Assembly: GCA_023666835.1 (NCBI GenBank)
Contig: JAMPBJ010000001.1
Span: forward strand, 306,123-370,122
Direction of reading: 5' to 3'
Length of the DNA stretch: 64,000 nt
Source: Bacteroides sp.
Lineage (GTDB): Bacteria; Bacteroidota; Bacteroidia; Bacteroidales; Muribaculaceae
A program made the position numbers and the translations under genes. Positions 55,944 to 63,017 of this stretch are shown one piece after another; position 1 is the first letter of the stretch, and each line of letters opens with the position of its first letter. Below the pieces are notes generated by a model. It was not told the origin of the DNA, searched no databases, and saw only the letters and a list, made by a program, of their open reading frames with translations.

Positions 55944-58022
55944 GTGAAACTTAAACTGTCAAGAAAAAGATTGCTCCGGTTGACCATCTTTCTGGTCTCG
56001 ATCGTGATTGTATATCTTGTCATGCCGCGCGAAACCGGCCCCAAATACGAATACAGCGTTGGTCGACTGTGGAACTACGATCCGCTGGTCACCTCCATCG
56101 ACGTGCCCGTATTCAACGACGAAGCCCGCCAGAAAGCCATCAAAGACTCGCTGGTCAGCAACTTCAAGCCCATCTACTATCGCAACGAGACCACCGCACA
56201 GAAGGTGATCACCGAATATCGCGACGAGCTCAATACCCGTGCCACCAACCTGACGGCATCGGAGCGCAACCGCCTGCTCAACGCCATCCGCGACATCTAC
56301 GACGTGGGCATCTACGACTCTCGCGGCGGAGCGGCTCCCAAAGCCATACGCATCCATGTGGCCAAGGACTCGGTCAGCGAGCCCTACCCTGTAGCCTCGT
56401 TCCACTCCTTCGCCAGCGCTCACAACAAACTGCGCGACGTGTTCAAAACCGACACAGCCATCCGATCGGTCATCTCCCATGTCATCCCCAACATACTGCC
56501 CAACATCGTCTACGACAGCGTGCAGAACCAGAGCGAACTCGATGTATATGAAAAATATGCCACGGCAGCCGCCGAAGTGGTCCACGCCGGTTCGAAGATC
56601 GTTGACCGCGGCGACCTCATCACCGCCCACACCTACAATGTGATCCGCGCCTACGAAGCTGAAATGGCCCTTCAAAGCGAGCGCGACACTTCCGGCCGAT
56701 TCATCTCCGGCCTCGGCACTCTTGCCGTCATTGCCATCCTGATCTCCATTCTCTTCGGCTACCTGGCTCTCTTGCGCCACGACTACTACAACAAACTGCG
56801 AGTCATCCTGCTGATGATGGTGTTTGTGGTCGTATTTGTCATCCTCTCCGTGGTGCTCTCCAAAGCATTCGAACTCGGCCTCTACCTGGTGCCGTTTGCC
56901 ATGGTGCCCATCGTGCTTCTGGTCTTTCTCGACTCCCGCACCGCATTCTTCACCTACATCATCACCATACTGCTGTGTGCGTCCGTCAACCATCTCATGT
57001 GGGACTTCATCGTCCTGCAGTTTGCCGCCGGTTTCGTCGGACTCATCTCCATCCGACAGCTGAGCAAGCGCTCGCAGCTGATCCGCGCCGGCGCCATGGT
57101 GTTCCTGACATACTCCTTCACCTACACTGCCTTCGAACTGATGCAGACGGGCAGTTTCCACAACATTGACACTTCGATGTTCGGTGTGTTTGCCATCAAC
57201 TGTATACTGCTCTCACTGGCCTACATCGTCATATTCCTGGTCGAAAAAGCATTCGGATTCATTTCGCGTGTCACTCTCGTCGAGCTTTCCGATATCAACC
57301 ACCCCTTGCTGCGCGAACTCTCCGAAGAGTGCCCCGGCACTTTCCAGCACTCCATGGCCGTCAGCAACCTCGCAGCTTCAGCTGCAAGCCGTCTGGGCGC
57401 AAACGTGCAACTTGTCCGTGCCGGTGCTCTCTACCACGACATCGGCAAGATCAGCAACCCGGCTTTCTTCACCGAAAACCAGCACGGCATCAATCCACAC
57501 GACGCGCTGTCGCCCATTCAGAGCGCAAAAATCGTGATCGGTCATGTCACCGACGGTGTGCGACGCGCCGACAAAGCCAAACTCCCGTCGCAACTCCGCG
57601 ACTTCATCCTTCAGCACCACGGCACAGGCAAAGCCCGCTATTTCTACACCACCTATTGCAATCAGCACCCCGACGAAGTGGTGGATCCGACACCCTTCAC
57701 CTACCCGGGTCCCAATCCTCAGACGCTCGAAGCATCAATCCTCATGATGGCCGACGCTGTGGAGGCCGCCTCGCGTTCGCTGACCGACCACTCTCCCGAG
57801 GCCATCGACGCGCTTGTCAACAAAATCATAGATTCGCAGGTCAGAGAAGGACTGCACAACGATTCGCCGATATCGTTCCGCGACATCACCGCCATAAAAC
57901 GGTCGTTTGCCTCGACACTCCGCACCATGTACCACTCCCGCATCTCATATCCCGAAGCCATCAAACCAGAGGGCGAAAAAAAGCCGTCTGAATCTGACAT
58001 AAACGGATCCGCAACGTTATAA
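55944..58022 (+). CDS. 7TM-HD family phosphohydrolase (PgpH-like c-di-AMP phosphodiesterase)
   Basis: A 692-residue membrane protein starting with GTG. A membrane helix (about 10-28) leads to an extracytoplasmic domain (about 30-255), then seven helices (about 258-450) and a cytoplasmic HD domain (about 468-650) with HSMAVSNLAASAA and YHDIGKISNP. This is the PgpH architecture, known in Firmicutes to degrade c-di-AMP. It lies 43 bp after the (p)ppGpp gene; in Listeria, ppGpp is reported to inhibit PgpH, so co-transcription is notable. Confidence 0.92.
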   Translation: MKLKLSRKRLLRLTIFLVSIVIVYLVMPRETGPKYEYSVGRLWNYDPLVTSIDVPVFNDEARQKAIKDSLVSNFKPIYYRNETTAQKVITEYRDELNTRATNLTASERNRLLNAIRDIYDVGIYDSRGGAAPKAIRIHVAKDSVSEPYPVASFHSFASAHNKLRDVFKTDTAIRSVISHVIPNILPNIVYDSVQNQSELDVYEKYATAAAEVVHAGSKIVDRGDLITAHTYNVIRAYEAEMALQSERDTSGRFISGLGTLAVIAILISILFGYLALLRHDYYNKLRVILLMMVFVVVFVILSVVLSKAFELGLYLVPFAMVPIVLLVFLDSRTAFFTYIITILLCASVNHLMWDFIVLQFAAGFVGLISIRQLSKRSQLIRAGAMVFLTYSFTYTAFELMQTGSFHNIDTSMFGVFAINCILLSLAYIVIFLVEKAFGFISRVTLVELSDINHPLLRELSEECPGTFQHSMAVSNLAASAASRLGANVQLVRAGALYHDIGKISNPAFFTENQHGINPHDALSPIQSAKIVIGHVTDGVRRADKAKLPSQLRDFILQHHGTGKARYFYTTYCNQHPDEVVDPTPFTYPGPNPQTLEASILMMADAVEAASRSLTDHSPEAIDALVNKIIDSQVREGLHNDSPISFRDITAIKRSFASTLRTMYHSRISYPEAIKPEGEKKPSESDINGSATL

Positions 58023-58049
58023 TAATATAACATACAAAATCCTGCCAAT

Positions 58050-58544
58050 ATGACAATAGCAGCCATCATAATCAGCATCGCAGCCATAGCCACTGCACTA
58101 TGGATGGCATTCACATCGCGCCGACTCGCCCCGGTGTGTGCGCTGTGTGCCTATGTAATACTGATGGTCACCTCCGCAAAAGTTCCCACGATCTCGAGCG
58201 TGACTTTCTGGGCTGTTGCCGCAGCCATAGCCACCGCAATCAACTACTTGCTCCCGCCTTCAATATCCTCAAGCCGCGCCGGACTGTCCTACATTCTGGT
58301 TGCGTCGGTGTGTGGTTCGGTGATTGGCCTGCTCATCGCAGCATCTGGTATAATTCTCGGTGCCGTGGTGGGAGCGCTGCTCGGAGCCATTGCCTTCAGT
58401 CGCACTCCGCAGGGCGCCGTCATCAGCCGTCCACTACCAAAATACGTCAACTATATCTGCGCCAAAGGCTTGCCTGCCGTGATCACCATTTGCATCTGCA
58501 TGCTTAGCGCCAACATCATATTTCTTCTATGCCAATCACTATGA
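58050..58544 (+). CDS. Small membrane protein, unknown function
   Basis: A 164-residue hydrophobic protein with four to five predicted helices (about 3-20, 26-44, 50-66, 77-110 with a glycine-rich SVIGLLIAASGIILG segment, and 138-160). A charged loop RTPQGAVISRPLPKY separates the last two. No family is recognised. It lies between the PgpH-like gene (27 bp upstream) and the DUF4919 gene, whose ATG overlaps its stop (ATGA). Confidence 0.75.
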   Translation: MTIAAIIISIAAIATALWMAFTSRRLAPVCALCAYVILMVTSAKVPTISSVTFWAVAAAIATAINYLLPPSISSSRAGLSYILVASVCGSVIGLLIAASGIILGAVVGALLGAIAFSRTPQGAVISRPLPKYVNYICAKGLPAVITICICMLSANIIFLLCQSL

Positions 58545-59254
58545 CCATCAGAACATCACTGCTCGTCATCACATTATCGATAGTCTCGCTCATAGCCGGA
58601 GCGCAGACCAACTTCGACCGCATCAAGCGTGAAAAACCCAATATGGCCGAAATCAGCCGACTGATCAACGACCGATCGTCGGACTATTACTATCCACGCC
58701 TGATGAAGGAGTTCGAAGCCAACGACACGTTGATGAAACTCGACAAATACCGCATGCTCTATCTCGGATATGCCCTTCAAGAGGACTACAATCCCTACCG
58801 CTCGTCGAACAGCAGCATCGAGGAAGCTGTGAAAGTCAACCGCGAACGACTGACTCCGGCCGAATGCGACACCATCATCGACATTGCCAACAAAGCCCTG
58901 GCCGACAATCCGTTCAATCTGCAGCAGATGTCGTATCTCATCGAGGCGCTCCGTCAAAAACGCCAGGACAACCTTGCCAACATTTGGCAATATAAGTTCA
59001 ACTACATTCTCATGGCCATCGTTTCGACCGGCACCGGAGTCGACGAGGACAATGCATGGTACGTCATCGAACCACAACATGAATACATTCTCCTCAACGC
59101 CATGGGCTACACCGTCACCAATCATCTTTTCGACGAACCTTACTATGAATTTCTCACCGTGGCCGACCAGGCCGGAGATCCTGCCGGAGGTTACTACTTC
59201 AATATCCACAACATGCTCGAAGAGTACTACCGCAAATACCCCGAGGAACTCTAA
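58541..59254 (+). CDS. DUF4919 family exported protein
   Basis: A 237-residue protein with signal peptide (to about residue 22, ending AGA/QTNF). It resembles the Bacteroidetes DUF4919 family: YPRLMKEFEANDTLMKLDKYRMLYLG, then YALQEDYNPYRSS. The function is unknown. The ATG at 58541 overlaps the stop of the previous gene by four bases. An alternative in-frame ATG at 58529 would add four residues before the signal peptide. Fourth in the operon starting with the (p)ppGpp gene. Confidence 0.8.
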   Translation: MTIRTSLLVITLSIVSLIAGAQTNFDRIKREKPNMAEISRLINDRSSDYYYPRLMKEFEANDTLMKLDKYRMLYLGYALQEDYNPYRSSNSSIEEAVKVNRERLTPAECDTIIDIANKALADNPFNLQQMSYLIEALRQKRQDNLANIWQYKFNYILMAIVSTGTGVDEDNAWYVIEPQHEYILLNAMGYTVTNHLFDEPYYEFLTVADQAGDPAGGYYFNIHNMLEEYYRKYPEEL

Positions 59255-59299
59255 CCGCCAAAATCACTCCAATCCAATCATACATCGCATTTTTTGACC

Positions 59300-61177
59300 A
59301 TGAACAAAAAGACATCCCTTTTGGCCATGACTCTGTCGGTCGTGGCATCGATATTCTTCCTGTCGAGCTGTAACCTCTTAGGCGGCAGCGACAAAGTCAA
59401 TGTAGAATACATTCCGGTCCAGGATCACGAAGGTGGCGACTGGTATTTCGTCGATGCTGAAGGCAACAAGGTCGGCCGTCAGAAATGGGAGTTTGAACCC
59501 ACCGTGACCATCGACGGCATCTTTGCCGCACGCACCGACGACGGTATCTCCGTATATCAATGGGAAGGCGAAGAAGCCGAAACAATCGACGGCCTGGAAG
59601 ATCTCACCGCCGTCGGCACATATTCCGAAGGCATACTGCCCATCGTCCGCCGCCTCGAGCGCATCAGCATGGTCGACAAAAAAGGCGAAACGATCTTCAC
59701 CCTCGATCCGATCGACGGCAAGGAAATTCAGTCGTGTGCCCCGGCGTTCAAGGACGGCATGCTGATCGTGACCAACGAAGATGGCAAGTCGGGTGTGGTC
59801 GACAAGAAAGGAGAAGTGGTGGTTGAACCGGCCTACGATGCCATATCCGATTACAATGAAGGCTACGCAATGGCCTACAACCACATCACTGACACCACCG
59901 GCAACGACACCGGCCAATTTATCGAACTGTTTGTGCTCGACAAGGAGGGCAACGCCACCAAAGTGAATCGCAAATACACCCAAAAAGTCGACCCCACCAA
60001 TTACATATGCGGCATCGACGGTTTCACCAACGGCCACAGCTATCAATGTTTTGACACGTATTCCGACTCCACTGCTTCCAAAAACCGCTACGTTATGATA
60101 GCCACCGACGGCGCGACAAAACTCACCGACAAAATCATATCGGCACCGCTGCCCAACGGCTCCTACATAGAAACAGTGGCGAAACCTGACTATAACGACT
60201 CCTACTCACTCCGCTCCAAGGACGACAAAGTGGTTCTGCGGTCGAAAAACGGTTCGCTGACCATCGAAGGCGACTTTGTAATAAACGAAGAGTACAACTC
60301 CGATAAAAACACCTATCGCCTGACCATCTACAACGATGAAGGCGAGAAACTCAACTCCATCAAATCCAGCGAATATATCCGTATCGAAGCTCCCGGTGGC
60401 AAATTCGGCCTTGTCAAGATATGGCCGGCAGGTGAATGCGTCATCTATGGCGACGACGCCAAAAGTGTCATGGGTAAAAAGCACTACGCCATCGGCACTC
60501 GCACAATGCTCAACTACACTTCCTACGAAGAAGGCGAATGCGGCGACATAAGCATCTACTCATCATATATCGACATCACCGCTGCTGCCAATCGTCTGTC
60601 GGAAGTCATCGCACAAGGCTATATGCCCGGCATAAAAAACTACTACCTCGGGCAACCGTTCGCCGAACTGCTTGCCGACGTAAACTACGAGCCCACTGCC
60701 TCACAACGCGAATACGGCATCCCGACCAAAGACTACAACTCGTTGATCACCGGTCCCGGTTTCCATGTGTATGGCGAGGCCGAATCCGATGCCAACGTGC
60801 TAGTGCCCACCTACTCCAAATATTTCGATGTGCTCTACTACGACTACTACGGCACCGGTTGGGGCTACTGGCGCAACAAGCGGACCGGCAACAAGATCAA
60901 CTCCTCGGCCCGCATCAAATCGTTCGACCTTCGCGTCTATACAAACTCACCGTGCAGCAAAGAATTGCGAAAAGCCATAGCCCGTCACCTCAAAAAAGAC
61001 GGATTCACACAGATCGAATCCGACGACAACTACGACGAATACCGCAACGCCTCCACCGCCGTCCTTGTCTATGGCACCGAGAATTCACCCTCGATCGGCA
61101 TCCTGATGACCAAACCCTCCGACATGGACCGCCTCTCCTCCGAAAAGAAAACATCCCTGGTCACCTCCCTCCTCTGA
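59300..61177 (+). CDS. WG-repeat lipoprotein
   Basis: A 625-residue lipoprotein: lipobox cysteine Cys24 (FFLSSC), followed by NLLGGSDKVN. Residues about 35-260 contain repeats of the WG type (DWYFVDAEGNKVG, then ERISMVDKKGETIF and SGVVDKKGEVVVEPAYDAISDYNEGYA). The C-terminal 350 residues are unassigned; an SH3-like stretch (PGFHVYGEAESDANVLV) may be present. WG proteins are common in Bacteroidales and mostly uncharacterised. The ATG at 59300 gives the best signal peptide. Fifth and last gene of the operon, followed by a terminator. Confidence 0.85.
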   Translation: MNKKTSLLAMTLSVVASIFFLSSCNLLGGSDKVNVEYIPVQDHEGGDWYFVDAEGNKVGRQKWEFEPTVTIDGIFAARTDDGISVYQWEGEEAETIDGLEDLTAVGTYSEGILPIVRRLERISMVDKKGETIFTLDPIDGKEIQSCAPAFKDGMLIVTNEDGKSGVVDKKGEVVVEPAYDAISDYNEGYAMAYNHITDTTGNDTGQFIELFVLDKEGNATKVNRKYTQKVDPTNYICGIDGFTNGHSYQCFDTYSDSTASKNRYVMIATDGATKLTDKIISAPLPNGSYIETVAKPDYNDSYSLRSKDDKVVLRSKNGSLTIEGDFVINEEYNSDKNTYRLTIYNDEGEKLNSIKSSEYIRIEAPGGKFGLVKIWPAGECVIYGDDAKSVMGKKHYAIGTRTMLNYTSYEEGECGDISIYSSYIDITAAANRLSEVIAQGYMPGIKNYYLGQPFAELLADVNYEPTASQREYGIPTKDYNSLITGPGFHVYGEAESDANVLVPTYSKYFDVLYYDYYGTGWGYWRNKRTGNKINSSARIKSFDLRVYTNSPCSKELRKAIARHLKKDGFTQIESDDNYDEYRNASTAVLVYGTENSPSIGILMTKPSDMDRLSSEKKTSLVTSLL

Positions 61178-61204
61178 TCCCCATCGACCACCCCCATTGA
61201 AAAA

Positions 61205-61244
61205 TATGCGTGTTAGCAATCTCGCCGACACGCATACATTTTTT
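61205..61244. terminator. Terminator between the WG lipoprotein gene and the methyltransferase
   Basis: TATGCGTGT (61205-61213) and ACACGCATA (61228-61236) form a 9-bp stem, followed by a six-T run (61239-61244). It lies between convergent genes, with A-rich sequence on the left side, so it may act both ways. Confidence 0.75.
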
Positions 61245-61283
61245 GAGCTGTCTTGCATGCTCATTCTTAAGAGATTTAGGCCT

Positions 61284-62624
61284 TTATTCGTATTGCTCAG
61301 ATGGATCGCAGGCCATTCCTTCAAACAGCCCATGTAGTTTCTTAACTGGCGGATAAACTCCAAATGATTCTGTCAATTCCTTTTGTGGAAAAACAGATTC
61401 AATTTGGTTAAAAAGTCGAATAAGAGAACGACCGATTGCCCAGGAAAGATTTACGGGAACAGCATTGCCAATCTGCTTATATTTTGCTGACATTGAGCCA
61501 CAAAATTTCCATGAATCCGGAAAGGTTTGAATACGAGCGTACTCCCTGACCGTCAATGGCCTGGTTTCAATTGGATGGCAACGTTCCGTCTGCTTTTGTG
61601 CCGGCGCACAAGTAAGAGTCAAACTTGCCTCATCCATACTTAAGCGACGAGCCATTCCGGTTTTACCGCCTCCGAGATTATAACTACCCTTCATGTATTG
61701 CCTTGCTATGTCTTCTGGTAAATCTCGCCAATCTCCGCCTTCCGGAACAAGCTTCATAACCAACTGCTTATCAATTGGATATTTTTGTCCCTCACTTTCA
61801 GGCACATCGCAATTATAAAGATTCCCTGCATAAAATGCATCTCGTAGCGTACGTAGCTCTCCACAAACCGAGGGCCATTCAAATCTAACGTATGGCGCAA
61901 TATCGTTGCGAATAGCAATAAGTATTAATCTCTCACGTTTTTGAGGTACATTATACAAAAGTGCACGAAGAACACGTGGCTGAATGAGAGTATAGCCAAG
62001 TTCAGCAATAACGGATTTTATAGTATCAATAGTTCTGCCATTATCATGTTCAAGTAGACCCTTAACATTTTCCGCCATAAATACCTTGGGTCGTATTTCT
62101 TTTACTGCGCGTGCAAGCTCAAAAAAAAGAGTACCACGAGTTTCTTCAAATCCAAGCCTTTTACCGGCATAGGAAAAGGCTTGACAAGGGAAACCTCCGG
62201 AAAGAAAATCTACTTTGTTGCGATATGGCGTAAAATCTATGTCATGAATATCTCCCTGCACAACATTCCAATCCGGCATGTTTTGAGTTAAAGTTTCGCA
62301 TGCTGCCTTATCAAATTCATTTAGTAGCACATGCTTGAATCCTGCTAAATGCATCCCAAGCGCCAAACCTCCGGCACCTGCAAAAAGTTCAATGGACGTT
62401 AACATTCGCTTTGGCACAACTTGAGATTCTTCTTCCCAAGATGTATTAAGCATTGCATCTATTTCAGGAAAAGATGATAACTCGGATGCTATTAAATACT
62501 TACGACCATCATTATCAGTATGAGGGACGCATTTTCGTTTTGCAATCCACTTATCGACGGTTAATCGAGAAACTCCACATATATCTGCGAAGTTATTTAA
62601 AGATATGTGTGTGTCTTTGTTCAT
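61284..62624 (-). CDS. DNA (cytosine-5-)-methyltransferase with N-terminal helix-turn-helix
   Basis: A 446-residue C5 methyltransferase. Residues about 8-50 form a MerR/excisionase-like helix-turn-helix (NNFADICGVSRLTVDKWIAK). The catalytic domain keeps motif I FAGAGG (81-86), motif IV PCQ with Cys147, motif VI ENV (185-187), motif VIII QKRERLILIA, the family block TLTCAPAQKQTERCHP, motif IX TVREYARIQTFPDSW and motif X QIGNAVPVNL. The target site cannot be read from sequence. No restriction endonuclease is adjacent, so it is an orphan here. It is AT-richer than its left neighbours, suggesting horizontal transfer. The downstream neighbours are unrelated. Confidence 0.93.
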   Translation of the reverse strand: MNKDTHISLNNFADICGVSRLTVDKWIAKRKCVPHTDNDGRKYLIASELSSFPEIDAMLNTSWEEESQVVPKRMLTSIELFAGAGGLALGMHLAGFKHVLLNEFDKAACETLTQNMPDWNVVQGDIHDIDFTPYRNKVDFLSGGFPCQAFSYAGKRLGFEETRGTLFFELARAVKEIRPKVFMAENVKGLLEHDNGRTIDTIKSVIAELGYTLIQPRVLRALLYNVPQKRERLILIAIRNDIAPYVRFEWPSVCGELRTLRDAFYAGNLYNCDVPESEGQKYPIDKQLVMKLVPEGGDWRDLPEDIARQYMKGSYNLGGGKTGMARRLSMDEASLTLTCAPAQKQTERCHPIETRPLTVREYARIQTFPDSWKFCGSMSAKYKQIGNAVPVNLSWAIGRSLIRLFNQIESVFPQKELTESFGVYPPVKKLHGLFEGMACDPSEQYE

Positions 62625-62684
62625 TTCTCTTTTAGACTATTAAATCCCTCATATGTAGCGAATGCAAGAAGATATATAATCCGC

Positions 62685-62761
62685 AAAACGAAACGGAGGA
62701 CGGAAATGAAACGAAGCGGCCCAAATTTAAAACGAAACGGTTCTCGTCACAAAACGAAGCG
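62685..62761. repeat. Four AAACGAARCGG repeats at 21-23 bp spacing
   Basis: The core AAACGAA starts at 62686, 62709, 62730 and 62752, followed by ACGG, GCGG, ACGG and GCG. Spacings are 23, 21 and 22 bp, about two helical turns, so the repeats lie on the same face of DNA. They are about 60-135 bp upstream of the methyltransferase start. A regulator or replication-type protein may bind there. Confidence 0.75.
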
Positions 62762-62782
62762 TACCTCCGGGTGCGCTTTTTT
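62757..62782 (+). terminator. Terminator-like hairpin
   Basis: AAGCGTACC (62757-62765) and GGTGCGCTT (62770-62778) pair with one mismatch, loop TCCG, followed by TTTT on the plus strand. No plus-strand gene precedes it within the window, so its client is unknown. Confidence 0.5.
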
Positions 62783-62876
62783 AATCGCCCGCCCACCTCG
62801 TATTTTTGCTCAAAAATCGACCCGGCTTCGCCGGGGTCTGTTCGCCTCCCGGCGACTCCCCTCTCCCATGTTATTT

Positions 62877-62909
62877 GAATGGCCTCCGAACATCGTCCGA
62901 AGGCCATTC
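62877..62909. repeat. Inverted repeat downstream of the variable protein gene
   Basis: GAATGGCCT (62877-62885) and AGGCCATTC (62901-62909), with additional pairing inside (CCGAAC near GTCCG). It lies about 60 bp beyond the stop of the minus-strand gene. It may be a terminator or the hairpin that often follows a DGR variable repeat. Confidence 0.55.
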
Positions 62910-62923
62910 TTATTTTCTGTTCT

Positions 62924-63017
62924 CGCTTTACGCTTTGGATCGCTTCGCGACCGCTTTCCGCTTTCTCGCTTACGCTGCCTCGGACAACGCTTTGAACGCG
63001 GCCACGCTTTGCGCTTT
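62924..63017. repeat. Cluster of CGCTTT hexamers
   Basis: Exact CGCTTT starts at 62924, 62931, 62952, 62959, 62988, 63005 and 63012, with variants CGCTTC at 62941 and CGCTTA at 62967. Three pairs have the same 7-bp offset. The cluster spans the last 48 bp of the minus-strand gene, its stop codon and the following 46 bp. Confidence 0.75.

Larger units (their letters stand above)
62625..62969. other. Repeat-rich non-coding region between the methyltransferase and the variable protein
   Basis: 345 bp without a gene. From left to right it holds the methyltransferase upstream region, four AAACGAARCGG repeats (62685-62761), a hairpin with a T-run (62757-62782), a GC-rich hairpin GACCCGGC/GCCGGGGTC (62819-62838), a longer hairpin (62877-62909) and the start of a CGCTTT repeat cluster. 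No RNA gene and no template repeat were recognised. Confidence 0.6.

Noticed and set aside
62640-62969. Possible template repeat for the variable protein
   Set aside because: I looked for an A-rich near-copy of the 63027-63128 sequence on both strands and found none; the AAACGAARCGG repeats are unrelated to it.
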